The notes under the pieces are model-generated. The model was not told the origin of the DNA. It did not search any database and saw only the letters and a list, made by a program, of their open reading frames with translations. This document shows positions 8,092 to 17,175 of a stretch of DNA of 64,000 nt, piece after piece. A program made the position numbers and the translations under genes. This DNA comes from Bacteroidetes bacterium GWF2_33_16 (GTDB lineage: Bacteria > Bacteroidota > Bacteroidia > Bacteroidales > UBA12077). Location: the NCBI GenBank assembly GCA_001768565.1, contig MEOE01000011.1, positions 76,567 through 140,566 on the forward strand. The letters are read 5' to 3'. Position 1 is the first letter of the stretch. Each line of letters opens with the position of its first letter.

Positions 8092-10884
8092 ATGAAGAAA
8101 ATCAATCTAATGCTGATCCTCTTGCTTTTTGTTTCAAGTATTTCAGCACAACAAGCAAAGCGTCCTTTAACATTTGATGATATCATGAAATGGAACCGGA
8201 TTACTGAAACGATCATATCGAATGATGGCAATCTTATAGTTTATAAAATTGAGCCATGGAAAGGAGATCCTATCATAAGTTTGGTTGGTAGAACAGGAAA
8301 GGAAATTAAAAGATTTGATTTTGGAAAGGAACCCAAAATAACCAATAACTCTAAATATTTAATTTATAACATAATAACTCCTGAGGAGGAAATTAGACAG
8401 TTGAAGCTTAAAAAAACAAAAAAGGATGATATGCCTTTAAATAAGCTAGCAATTGTTTCTCTTACGAATTTAAACTCCGATACAATTAATGAGCTTAAAT
8501 CATATAAAATTCCACAGAAATGGGATGGATGGGTTGCTTATCAAACTAAAACCAAAATAGAAAAAGATACTACTGATAAGGAGAGTTTGAAAAAGGAAAA
8601 AAAGGAATCAGCAGAGAATGGATTCAGGCTTACAATTCATAATATCGAAAATGCAACAAAAAATGATTTTTCCTTTGTTAGTGATTATGTTTTTGCAGCA
8701 GAAAATGAGGTTATAACCTTCGTTTCTACAGGAGATGATGCGGATTTTAAACCGGGTGTTTATTATTACGATCTTAAAACCGAGAACCTTTCGGTATTGA
8801 TTGAAGCAAAAGGAACATACAAGCAACTGACTATAGATAAAAAAGCTACTCAAATTGCTTTTATGGCTGATACTACCGATAATAAAAAAGATGATTTCTC
8901 CCTATTTTCTTGGAAAGGTTCAGGTTTGGCAACTGAAATTATTTCTTCTAATAATTCGGATATTCCTCAAGGAATGAAGCTAAGTGAAAACGGAAAAATA
9001 AGTTTTGGAGAAAAATCAAACCGTATATATTTCGGACTAGCTCCTGAACAAATCGAAAAAGATACTACAAAAACCGTTGATGAATTGCCACAATTGGATA
9101 TCTGGAACTGGAATGAGCCAACGCTTCATTCTGAACAGCTTTTTAATCGTGAGAAGGATCTTAAAAAATCATATTTGGCAGTGATTCATTTAGATAACAA
9201 TAAACTTGTTTATCTGCAGCCAGAATGGTTTAGCGGAATAGAACTTATTCTCAATGGCGATGCCGATAAACTTGTTGCCTGGTCGAACCGGCCATACGCT
9301 GTTGAGCAAATGTGGCTTGGTGGCCCAGAAATCAACGATTTTTATCTTGTTGACGTAAATACAGGGAAAACTGAAAAGATAAAAACAAATTGCCGGGCAA
9401 CAGCTGAGATTTCGCCTGAAGGAAATTACATATATTGGTATAACGCCGAGGATACAAGCTGGAATACTTATAATATAAAAACTGGAAAAGAATTTCGGGT
9501 TACAAATTCACAAACTGTAAATTGTGCCGACGAAGAAAACGATGTTCCTGCTTTGGCATCACCTTATGGAATTGCTGGTTGGCTAAAGAATGACGAAGCA
9601 ATGCTTGTTTACGATCGATTTGATATCTGGAAAGTAGATCCTGAAAATAAATATCAACCTTTAAATATCACAGGAAATGGTCGTAAAATGCAGGTTCGAT
9701 ATATGGCAATTGATTTTGAAAATATAAACCGAAAAAATAATAATGATGACAAGATTGGAATAGATGCAACAAAACCATTATATATAAGAACCATAAATAT
9801 AAAAACACGTGCAAATGGTTTTGGAAAATTCAACCTTAGCAATAACTCATTTACTGAATTGATATCAGGTCCATTTTTTATGAATAGACATTTAAAGGCC
9901 AAAGATGAGGATGTATTTGTATATACTCGCGAAACATTTCTGGAATTCCCGAATTTATGGATTAGCGAAGCTAATTTTAAAAAACCAAAGCAGATAAGTG
10001 ATGTAAATCCTCAACAAAAAGACTTTCTATGGGGAACAAAAGAACTCTATACATGGACATCTCTTGATGGTAGAAAACTTGAAGGATTGCTAATTAAGCC
10101 AGAGAATTTCGATCCGAAAAAGAAATATCCAATGATTGTGAATTTCTACGAAACGGCATCGCAACAACTTTACAATCATCATATTCCTGAGTTGCATAGA
10201 TCTACTGTTGATTATCATTATTATTCGAGCAATGGATACATTATATTTAATCCGGATGTTATTTATAAAGAAGGATATCCTGGCGAAGATGCCTTTAATT
10301 GTGTTATGCCAGGAGTAACTCAACTTATTTCTGAAGGTTTTGTTGATGAAAAAAGTATTGCAGCGCAAGGTCACAGTTGGGGCGGATATCAGGTTGCTTA
10401 TCTTGCTACAAGAACAAATTTATTTGCAGCAATAGAAACTGGAGCACCGGTTGTCAATATGTTTAGTGCCTATGGAGGCATAAGACTTTGGACAGGTCAA
10501 AACAGATCATTCCAATATGAACATGGACAAAGTCGTATTGGAAAATCCATTTGGGAATCGCCATTACGATATATAGAAAACTCGCCACTTTTTACTGCAG
10601 ACAAAATTCAAACACCTATGTTAATTATGCATAATGATGATGATGGAGCAGTTCCTTTTAGTCAGGGAGTTGAATTTTTTATTGCTTTGCGCCGTTTAGG
10701 AAAACCTTCATGGATGCTTAACTACAATGAAGCCGATCATTGGCCTACCAGACTAATTGATAAATACGATTTTCAGATTAGAATGGCTCAGTTTTTCGAT
10801 CATTATTTGAAAGGAAAACCGATGCCTGAATGGATGGGAAAAGGCGTACCTGCAGTTGAAAAAGGATTAAATATGGCTTACTAA
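8092..10884 (+). CDS. Secreted S9-family (prolyl oligopeptidase-like) serine peptidase
   Basis: The 930-residue protein starts with a signal peptide (KKINLMLILLLFVSSISA). The N-terminal 650 or so residues form a beta-propeller-like region with repeated strands. The C-terminal alpha/beta-hydrolase domain carries the catalytic triad: Ser762 in GHSWGG, Asp851 in HNDDDGAVP and His883 in NEADHWP. The family cleaves short peptides, often after proline or with dipeptidyl or acyl-aminoacyl preference; the propeller restricts substrate size. A periplasmic location is inferred. A DUF1028 gene follows 17 bp downstream, suggesting an operon for peptide or amide turnover. Confidence 0.93.
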   Translation: MKKINLMLILLLFVSSISAQQAKRPLTFDDIMKWNRITETIISNDGNLIVYKIEPWKGDPIISLVGRTGKEIKRFDFGKEPKITNNSKYLIYNIITPEEEIRQLKLKKTKKDDMPLNKLAIVSLTNLNSDTINELKSYKIPQKWDGWVAYQTKTKIEKDTTDKESLKKEKKESAENGFRLTIHNIENATKNDFSFVSDYVFAAENEVITFVSTGDDADFKPGVYYYDLKTENLSVLIEAKGTYKQLTIDKKATQIAFMADTTDNKKDDFSLFSWKGSGLATEIISSNNSDIPQGMKLSENGKISFGEKSNRIYFGLAPEQIEKDTTKTVDELPQLDIWNWNEPTLHSEQLFNREKDLKKSYLAVIHLDNNKLVYLQPEWFSGIELILNGDADKLVAWSNRPYAVEQMWLGGPEINDFYLVDVNTGKTEKIKTNCRATAEISPEGNYIYWYNAEDTSWNTYNIKTGKEFRVTNSQTVNCADEENDVPALASPYGIAGWLKNDEAMLVYDRFDIWKVDPENKYQPLNITGNGRKMQVRYMAIDFENINRKNNNDDKIGIDATKPLYIRTINIKTRANGFGKFNLSNNSFTELISGPFFMNRHLKAKDEDVFVYTRETFLEFPNLWISEANFKKPKQISDVNPQQKDFLWGTKELYTWTSLDGRKLEGLLIKPENFDPKKKYPMIVNFYETASQQLYNHHIPELHRSTVDYHYYSSNGYIIFNPDVIYKEGYPGEDAFNCVMPGVTQLISEGFVDEKSIAAQGHSWGGYQVAYLATRTNLFAAIETGAPVVNMFSAYGGIRLWTGQNRSFQYEHGQSRIGKSIWESPLRYIENSPLFTADKIQTPMLIMHNDDDGAVPFSQGVEFFIALRRLGKPSWMLNYNEADHWPTRLIDKYDFQIRMAQFFDHYLKGKPMPEWMGKGVPAVEKGLNMAY

Positions 10885-10901
10885 TAAGTAATAATAAGAA
10901 T

Positions 10902-11903
10902 ATGAAAAAAATACTTTTAATTATAAGTATATATATAATAGGTATACTTTATTTTAATAATGCAATTGCTCAGAATTATAAATCTGATGAGCCATTTGCA
11001 CATACATTCTCCATTGTAGCTATTGATACTGTTGCAGGCGAAATGGCTGTTGGTGTTCAAAGTCATTGGTTTTCGGTAGGTAGTATAGTTTCTTGGGCAA
11101 AATCAGGAGTAGGAGTGGTTGCTACACAATCTTTTGTTAATCCAGCCTTGGGAACAGATGGTTTAAAATTGATGAGCGAAGGTATTCCTGCTGACGAAGT
11201 ATTAAAAATACTAATTGAAGCAGATAACGGTAGAGATGTTCGTCAGCTTGCCATGCTCGATAAAAATGGGAAAATAATGGCCTACACAGGAAGCAAATGT
11301 GTAAAATCTGCAAGTCATATTATTGGGGAGAATTACTCAGTTCAGGCAAATATGATGTTAAACGATAATGTCGTTCCGGCAATGGCAAAATCACTCGAAG
11401 AAAATCATAATTTGCCTTTGGCTGAGAAGGTTGTTAAGGCTATGATGGCTGCGCAAGAGGCTGGTGGCGATATTCGCGGAAAACAATCTGCTGTTTTGCT
11501 TGTAGTAAGTACTCATCCTCTACCTGAGTGGGCAGATAAGAGAATTAACCTACGTGTTGATGATCACCAGGAACCACTAATCGAACTGGATCGATTATTA
11601 AAAGTGCATAGAGCTTATGAACATATGAATAATGGTGATCTTGCCATTGAACATGGCGATATGGCTTTGGCATTGAAAGAATATGCTGCAGCAGAGCAAA
11701 TGATTCCCGGAAATCTGGAAATGAAATACTGGAAAGCAATCGCATTAGCGAATAATGGCCAACTGGAAATTGCTCTTCCTATTTTCAAAGATGTTTTTAG
11801 TAAAGATAAAAACTGGCTGGAAATGACTAAACGTTTACCCGCATCAGGTTTATTGATGGTTAGCGAAGAGAATATGAAAAAAATATTGGATCAAGGCAAG
11901 TAA
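10902..11903 (+). CDS. Secreted DUF1028 protein with C-terminal helical (putative peptidoglycan-binding-type) domain
   Basis: The 333-residue product has a signal peptide (KKILLIISIYIIGILYF, cleaved near IAQ). It then carries a DUF1028 domain (about 30-220): HTFSIVAIDTVAGEMAVGVQ, SVGSIVSWAKSGVGVVATQS and the NMMLNDNVVPAMA region. DUF1028 is an Ntn-hydrolase-like family of unproven activity. The last 100 residues are helical and TPR-like (ALKEYAAAEQMIPGNLEMKY), resembling the C-terminal domain commonly fused to DUF1028. It lies 17 bp after the S9 peptidase gene, so it is probably co-expressed. Confidence 0.88.
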   Translation: MKKILLIISIYIIGILYFNNAIAQNYKSDEPFAHTFSIVAIDTVAGEMAVGVQSHWFSVGSIVSWAKSGVGVVATQSFVNPALGTDGLKLMSEGIPADEVLKILIEADNGRDVRQLAMLDKNGKIMAYTGSKCVKSASHIIGENYSVQANMMLNDNVVPAMAKSLEENHNLPLAEKVVKAMMAAQEAGGDIRGKQSAVLLVVSTHPLPEWADKRINLRVDDHQEPLIELDRLLKVHRAYEHMNNGDLAIEHGDMALALKEYAAAEQMIPGNLEMKYWKAIALANNGQLEIALPIFKDVFSKDKNWLEMTKRLPASGLLMVSEENMKKILDQGK

Positions 11904-12136
11904 AAGGAAAAATAAATTATTAAGTATTTACTTTCTGCTTAAGTAATAACTTTTTAGGGCACTTAATAAGAATAAAACTCCAATGATTTCCTAAATCTCT
12001 TGTTTTAAAAGTCATAATTTTATTTTGTAATATTTAGAATGTCAGGGAGAGTAGTAATAAATGTTTTCCCTGTTATTTTAGATAAACTATATCTTACAGA
12101 AAATCAACTTTATAACGTTATATTTTTTTTTGAATT

Positions 12137-12170
12137 TTTGTAATTGATTTTTGTTTTTTTTATACCTTTA
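12137..12170 (+). promoter_or_regulatory. Possible promoter for the DUF2846-like gene pair
   Basis: TTTG at 12137-12140 and a near -7 box TACCTTTA at 12163-12170 (consensus TAnnTTTG, last base off) are separated by 22 bp, 25 bp before the ATG at 12196. The 292-bp spacer is otherwise very T-rich, so a chance match is possible. Confidence 0.33.
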
Positions 12171-12195
12171 ATAGATAATTTAAATTATTAAAGCG

Positions 12196-12759
12196 ATGAA
12201 AAAACTTGTTCTAATTACTTTTCTAATAATTATGGGATATACATCCCAGGTTTCTGCTCAAGGATTTACTCCTCCTTCAACAGGGAAGGCTGTAGTCTAT
12301 TTTGCACGTATTTCGGCATATGGATTCGCTGTTGCTTTCGATTTTTACTTAAATGATAAGTTTATTGGGGCCTTTAAAGGGGAAAACTATATGCGTTACG
12401 AATTTGAACCAGGAGAACAACTTATTTGGGGTGCGGGTGAGAATATTGAATTCTTACCGTCAAATCTTAAAGAAGGAGATATTTATGTTGTAATTGTTGA
12501 TATTAAAGCTGGTAAGAAAAAACCTGTTATTGGCTTAAGGCCAATTGATGAAAATGATATTGAATTATTTACCAGGGCCAAAAAACTTATTCTTAAGAAA
12601 CCACCTGTAATAATTAATGATAAAGACGTGGAAAAACTAAATATTAAATTTTCAGCTTTTATTTCTGAAAGCCTTCAATTATATGAATCAACATTAAAAG
12701 AAGAAAATTTAAGAAAAATCACACCTGAAATGGCTATACCATTAGAAAATCAAAAGTAG
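12196..12759 (+). CDS. Secreted DUF2846-like protein, copy 1 of a tandem pair
   Basis: The 187-residue protein has a signal peptide (KKLVLITFLIIMGYTSQVSA). Its core (about residues 22-120) has the DUF2846 pattern: GKAVVYFARISAYG, FDFYLNDKFIGAFKGENYM and FEPGEQLIWGAGEN. A lysine-rich helical tail ends ITPEMAIPLENQK. There is no lipobox cysteine, so it is probably a soluble periplasmic or surface protein. The next gene has the same length and layout. Function is unknown; DUF2846 domains are small beta-sandwich modules in envelope proteins. Confidence 0.8.
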   Translation: MKKLVLITFLIIMGYTSQVSAQGFTPPSTGKAVVYFARISAYGFAVAFDFYLNDKFIGAFKGENYMRYEFEPGEQLIWGAGENIEFLPSNLKEGDIYVVIVDIKAGKKKPVIGLRPIDENDIELFTRAKKLILKKPPVIINDKDVEKLNIKFSAFISESLQLYESTLKEENLRKITPEMAIPLENQK

Positions 12760-12802
12760 AATCTGTATTTCAAAAGTTTTTATAACCTAAAATTTAATTA
12801 TT

Positions 12803-13366
12803 ATGAAAAAATTACTTATTGTTTCAATTTTAATTTTTACTGCATTTAGCAATTTATTTGGACAAGGATTTCAGCCACCTGCTGAGGGTAAGGCTGTAAT
12901 TTATTTTACACGTGTTACTCTGTATGGTAAACCTGTTGAGTTCGAATTCTTCCATCAGGATAAGTATATTGGTGTATTTAAAGGTGATCAGTATATGCGC
13001 TATGAATGCGATCCTGGTACGCAACTTTTTTGGGCATCTTCCGAAAATAAAGAGTTTTTAACTGCCGAATTAGAGGCAGACAAAATATATATTGTTATGG
13101 TTGATGTTATTATGGGTGTTATGAAAGCTCATGTTGGACTTACTCCTGTTACAATAGATAAAACAGAAGATATTCATAAAGTAAAACTATTGGTTGATAA
13201 AAAGGAACCAGCAGTTACACCTGACGATAAATTAGAAAAAATGAACAAAAAACTTGAGAAGTTTATTGCAAAACAACTTGAGGCATATGAAACAAAAGGG
13301 AAAATTGAGCATAAATTTAAACATCTTTCGCCAGAAATGGCTATACCATTAGAATCTTTACAATAA
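12803..13366 (+). CDS. Secreted DUF2846-like protein, copy 2 of a tandem pair
   Basis: This 187-residue product is collinear with the preceding gene product throughout: GKAVIYFTRVTLYG, KYIGVFKGDQYMRYECDPGT and the C-terminal LSPEMAIPLESLQ. Its signal peptide is KKLLIVSILIFTAFSNLFG. The 43-bp gap and shared terminator (13384-13418) indicate one transcription unit produced by tandem duplication. Divergence is spread along the whole length, so the duplication is not recent. Confidence 0.8.
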   Translation: MKKLLIVSILIFTAFSNLFGQGFQPPAEGKAVIYFTRVTLYGKPVEFEFFHQDKYIGVFKGDQYMRYECDPGTQLFWASSENKEFLTAELEADKIYIVMVDVIMGVMKAHVGLTPVTIDKTEDIHKVKLLVDKKEPAVTPDDKLEKMNKKLEKFIAKQLEAYETKGKIEHKFKHLSPEMAIPLESLQ

Positions 13367-13383
13367 AATAATTTCACTTTATG

Positions 13384-13418
13384 AAAACAGGTACACCTTA
13401 ATTGGGTACCTGTTTTTT
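13384..13418 (+). terminator. Intrinsic terminator after the DUF2846-like pair
   Basis: An 11-bp inverted repeat, AAAACAGGTAC and GTACCTGTTTT, closes an 11-base loop and is followed by a run of T. It begins 17 bp after the stop codon at 13366. Confidence 0.85.
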
Positions 13419-13509
13419 ATCCTGCTTTTAATCAGGAATAGTACTGTAAAATATATGTTTTATTGTTTATTTTCAGTAATTTGTATTGGATTTTTTTACA
13501 TGTTGTGTT

Positions 13510-14433
13510 ATGAATCCTAAAAGAAAACATCGTGTTAAGATATCATCCTTCTTTTCTCCTGAAAATATTGAGTTTTATGGCGACCCAATAAATACCGATC
13601 AACTTGTATTAAAATTATTGCAAAATTTAGCATTGAACTATGGTATTGGTAATGTTGTTTCATTATTTAATAATATTTATCAAAACAACCGCACGAAACT
13701 CCTAACAAATAACTGTAAACCGAAGATAGTTACTTTCCCACTTCACAATACAGATAAAACATTGATTGCAATAGCAATTGCAAAAAACAATACAGATAAC
13801 CCACCAAGCGAATCCAGTGAATTATTAATTATTATAACTTACCCAAAAGCAAATCCGGATATTATTTTAAAAGTAAAAAAGGCATTTAACGATTATTTTA
13901 TTAATCCTGATTTTATAAATGAAATACTACAATCTAAAAATTCAAAATCGATTTGGAATATTTTTGATCAGGCAGATATATTTCTAGCCGATACTATACT
14001 GGTTCAAGATTATATGGATATTGTTGAAGTTTATCTTAACGAATCAAATAATTTAAAAGATGCTATCGACATGTTTCTAAAAACTAAGAAGTTAAACATC
14101 CCCGTAATTGATGTTGAAGGAAATTTGATTGGAGAGGTTACTGCAAAAGAACTTATGGATGTTTGTTTACCTAGATATATTCTCTGGATGGATGATATTG
14201 ACCCAATAGTTCATTTCGAACCATTCCAAAATATGCTTGAACAAGAGGAAAATACATGGTTGGCGGAAATCCTGCATTATAATGTTTCTGTTGTTCAGAA
14301 AAATGAACCATTAATGAAAGCTGCAATACAGATGACAAAGAGAGAAGTGTCTCAGGCTTATGTGCTTGATGATAAAAAACTTGTAGGAATAATCACAATA
14401 GAGTCTTTTCTTAATACCATTTTAAGAGCATAA
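13510..14433 (+). CDS. EIIA-like/CBS-domain regulatory protein paired with the downstream permease
   Basis: The ATG at 13510 gives 307 residues; a TTG eight codons earlier is less likely. The protein has no signal peptide. Residues about 10-145 look like a diverged PTS EIIA type-2 domain, with strand LLIIITYPKANPDI and a possible phosphohistidine region TFPLHNTDK. The C-terminal half holds two CBS motifs, VIDVEGNLIGEVTAKELMDV and YVLDDKKLVGIITIESFLN, expected to bind adenine nucleotides. The permease gene starts one base after its stop. The likely role is cytosolic control of that transporter by nucleotide or phosphorylation state (inference). Confidence 0.72.
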   Translation: MNPKRKHRVKISSFFSPENIEFYGDPINTDQLVLKLLQNLALNYGIGNVVSLFNNIYQNNRTKLLTNNCKPKIVTFPLHNTDKTLIAIAIAKNNTDNPPSESSELLIIITYPKANPDIILKVKKAFNDYFINPDFINEILQSKNSKSIWNIFDQADIFLADTILVQDYMDIVEVYLNESNNLKDAIDMFLKTKKLNIPVIDVEGNLIGEVTAKELMDVCLPRYILWMDDIDPIVHFEPFQNMLEQEENTWLAEILHYNVSVVQKNEPLMKAAIQMTKREVSQAYVLDDKKLVGIITIESFLNTILRA

Positions 14434-14434
14434 A

Positions 14435-15838
14435 ATGCAACCAACAAATAACAAATTATCTTTTCGTGTTATTGCTATAAGAAGCACTATTATGGTTGGT
14501 ATAAGTGTTCTTGTTGGCGTATTATCAAAATATGCAGGATTTACCGATAGTAAGCAAATCCTGGCTACATCCATTTTTGCATTAATAATATCGGCGACAC
14601 TTTTATTTTGGAATTTTAGGTTGGCAATAGCTTTTATAGGAATGGCTATTATTTTAGCTGGTAATGTAATAACTCTCGAACAGTTTATCAATTCAGCAGA
14701 ACTTGATATCATTTTGTTTTTAGTTGGAATGATGACTTTGGTTGGAGTTTTAAAAGACTTAGGCCTTTTTTCATGGATAATTCAGTCTGTTATTAAAATG
14801 AAAAAAATGAATGGTTACTTATTTATAGTAATTGTAATGTTTATGTCTGCTTTAATGGCTAGTTTGGTTGATGAAGTAACTTCGATTGTATTTATGCTAG
14901 CACTTATTTTTCAGGTGTGCGATACATTAAAAATAAAACCAACTTCATTTGTTATAATTTCAGTTGTAGCTACAAATATTGGTTCAAGCGGAACCATGCT
15001 CGGAAATCCAATTGGAATACTTATTGGAACAAAGGCTGGTTTTTCATTTATTGATTTCATGATTACTGCATTTCCAATTATGTCTATTTCTTTACTGGGT
15101 GCATTGGGTATTGTTATGTTATGGTATAAAAAGGATATCCAATTGTTTACTGAACGATTGGAAATTAAACGAAGCATGTTAATTGGTCTTGGACCTTTAA
15201 TTGAAATCCCTTATAAAAAAGGATTGGTTATACTTGGTCTTGCAATTACTTTAATAGCATTGCACCATTTTCTAGAGCAGAAATTGGGAGTTCACAAAAA
15301 TACCTTGCTTATAGTTGCTCCTCTGGCTATTTCTGGTGTACTTATGATCTGGAAAAACGAGAGAGCCCGACATTATGTTGAATCAGAAGTGGAATGGTGG
15401 ACATTGTTATTTTTTATGATGTTATTTGCTGTTGCCGGATCACTTGAAAAAACTGGCGTAACGCAGGAGGTTGCACAAAATTTTGTGAGTCATTTTGGTA
15501 ATAATCCAATAGTTTTAACTCCGGTTATTTTATTTATTACTGCCGCAGGTTCGGCATTTGTAGATAACATAGTGTTTGTAGCTGCATTTATCCCAATAAT
15601 TAAAGAAATTGGCGAACCAATATTATGGTGGGCATTGCTTTTTGGTGGATGTTTTGGCGGAAATATTACATTAATTGGATCTACAGCAAATATTGTAGCG
15701 TTAGGAATGATCGAAAAAAGATATCATAAGCATATTACCTTTTTTGAATGGTTTCGTTTTGGAATACTAATTGGCGTAATAACTTGTATTATTGCTTGTT
15801 GTGCTATACTGCTTATAATTATGGTTGGTCAACCATAA
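14435..15838 (+). CDS. SLC13/ArsB/NhaD-superfamily ion transporter permease
   Basis: The 467-residue integral membrane protein has about 11-12 hydrophobic segments. It shows the two hairpin-type signature regions of the ion-transporter superfamily: LVDEVTSIVFMLAL with ATNIGSSGTMLGNPIGI in the first half, and FVDNIVFVAAFIPII with GGNITLIGSTANIVALGM in the second. These asparagine/glycine-rich turns form the substrate and sodium sites in this family. The substrate could be Na+/H+, arsenite or a carboxylate; the sequence alone does not decide. It is translationally close to the EIIA-like/CBS gene (one base between stop and start). Confidence 0.85.
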   Translation: MQPTNNKLSFRVIAIRSTIMVGISVLVGVLSKYAGFTDSKQILATSIFALIISATLLFWNFRLAIAFIGMAIILAGNVITLEQFINSAELDIILFLVGMMTLVGVLKDLGLFSWIIQSVIKMKKMNGYLFIVIVMFMSALMASLVDEVTSIVFMLALIFQVCDTLKIKPTSFVIISVVATNIGSSGTMLGNPIGILIGTKAGFSFIDFMITAFPIMSISLLGALGIVMLWYKKDIQLFTERLEIKRSMLIGLGPLIEIPYKKGLVILGLAITLIALHHFLEQKLGVHKNTLLIVAPLAISGVLMIWKNERARHYVESEVEWWTLLFFMMLFAVAGSLEKTGVTQEVAQNFVSHFGNNPIVLTPVILFITAAGSAFVDNIVFVAAFIPIIKEIGEPILWWALLFGGCFGGNITLIGSTANIVALGMIEKRYHKHITFFEWFRFGILIGVITCIIACCAILLIIMVGQP

Positions 15839-15843
15839 TTTTT
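15817..15843 (+). terminator. Intrinsic terminator overlapping the permease stop codon
   Basis: AATTATGGTT and AACCATAATT form a perfect 10-bp stem with loop GGTC, followed by five T residues. The 3' arm contains the stop codon of the permease gene. Confidence 0.7.
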
Positions 15844-15885
15844 AATACTATATAATTCATAAAAACGAAACTAAATCATCTTATC

Positions 15886-16010
15886 ATTGTTTAATTTTGT
15901 GAGAATTAAATAAGTTAAATTGTTTAATAATGAGATCTGTGATTAAAGTAGTTGGGTATTAAATTATAAAAATTTTTAATCTGTATTAAACGATTTTCAA
16001 ATTGTTTAAT
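15886..16010. promoter_or_regulatory. Repeat-containing upstream region of the RND efflux operon
   Basis: ATTGTTTAAT occurs three times in direct orientation (15886-15895, 15919-15928, 16001-16010). The last copy is also the right arm of an inverted repeat, ATTAAAC (15985-15991) and GTTTAAT (16004-16010). A -7-like TAATTTTG lies at 15892-15899. The arrangement suggests regulator binding sites for the efflux operon starting at 16090. No local regulator gene is present, and the AT-richness makes chance repeats possible. Confidence 0.4.
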
Positions 16011-16089
16011 CTAAAAATAGGGATTTACTCAAAAATTACTTAAAAAGGTATTATATAAACTAGTTGATTACTTTATAAAATTTATAAGT

Positions 16090-17151
16090 ATGAATAAAAG
16101 AATACGTACAATTGTCTGGATTATAGTGTTAATAATAATTATTGGTTTAATCGCTTATCCAAAAATCAGGGATAATAGAATTAAGAACAGCGATAAATCT
16201 ATGGCTGGATCAAAACCTGCTGCAGCAGTAAAAGTTAAAGTAATAAATCCTGGTTTATTAAGAGAGATAATTAAATCATCGGGGACAATTATTCCTGACG
16301 AAGAGGTTGATCTTAATTTTGAAGCTGCAGGTAAAATTGAAGCCATCTATTTTAAAGAAGGATCGTATGTTAAAAAGGGTGAGTTGTTAGCAAAGTTAAT
16401 TGATGATGACTTACAGGCTCAGTTGGATAAGCTGCAGATACAAGAAAAACTAGCACAGGAAAAAGAAAACCGTCAAAAAATACTTCTTGCAAAAGAGGCC
16501 GTTAGTCAGGAATCGTATGATCAGGTAAAAACGGATTTGCAGAGTATTGAATCTGAAATAAAACTGTTACGAACACGAATTGTTAAAACACAGATACATG
16601 CTCCATTTGATGGTAAAATAGGATTACGATATGTTAGTGAAGGTGCTTATGTAAATTCAAACTCACAAGTGGCAAAACTGGTAAAAAACAAACCTCTGAA
16701 AATAGATTTTGCTATTCCGGAAAAATACTCTGGCATAGTTAAACCCGGAACCACTCTGCTATTTAAAGTTGAAGAAATTGAAAAAATGTATACTGCAAAA
16801 GTTTATGCTGTTGAACCAAAAATCGATCCAAAAACAAGAACGATTTCTGTTCGTGCTATATATGATAATAATAACGAAGAACTTCAGCCGGGTAGATATG
16901 TATCTATCGAATTAATTATTCGCGAAAAAGAAAACGCACTGCAGGTGCCTACAGAAGCTATTATTCCAGAAATGGGCGGTGAAAAAGTTTTTATAGTCAA
17001 AAATGGATTAGCTCAATCAGTATCAATTACTACAGGATTTAGAAATGCAAATGATATTGAAATTGTTAAGGGAATGCAACCTGGTGATAGTTTGGTTATT
17101 AGTGGTATAATGCAACTTCGACCAGGCATGCCAGTAGTTGTTAAGGAGTAG
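16090..17151 (+). CDS. RND efflux periplasmic adaptor subunit (HlyD/MFP family)
   Basis: The 353-residue protein has an N-terminal membrane anchor (about 6-24, IVWIIVLIIIIGLIAYP). It shows the membrane-fusion-protein order: a lipoyl-like half (FEAAGKIEAIYFKEGSYVKK, about 75-95), a short alpha-hairpin (about 105-160), the second lipoyl half (VKTQIHAPFDGKIGLRYVSE) and beta-barrel and membrane-proximal domains (PTEAIIPEMGGEKVFIVKNG). It bridges the inner-membrane pump and outer-membrane channel encoded directly downstream (24 bp, then 1 bp gaps). The short hairpin is typical of adaptors for RND pumps. Confidence 0.95.
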   Translation: MNKRIRTIVWIIVLIIIIGLIAYPKIRDNRIKNSDKSMAGSKPAAAVKVKVINPGLLREIIKSSGTIIPDEEVDLNFEAAGKIEAIYFKEGSYVKKGELLAKLIDDDLQAQLDKLQIQEKLAQEKENRQKILLAKEAVSQESYDQVKTDLQSIESEIKLLRTRIVKTQIHAPFDGKIGLRYVSEGAYVNSNSQVAKLVKNKPLKIDFAIPEKYSGIVKPGTTLLFKVEEIEKMYTAKVYAVEPKIDPKTRTISVRAIYDNNNEELQPGRYVSIELIIREKENALQVPTEAIIPEMGGEKVFIVKNGLAQSVSITTGFRNANDIEIVKGMQPGDSLVISGIMQLRPGMPVVVKE

Positions 17152-17175
17152 TGTATTATTTATATATAAGAGAAC

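Noticed and set aside
12043..12072. Terminator after the DUF1028 gene
   Set aside because: CAGGGA and TCCCTG arms are only 6 bp with an 18-base loop, and the site is 140 bp past the stop.
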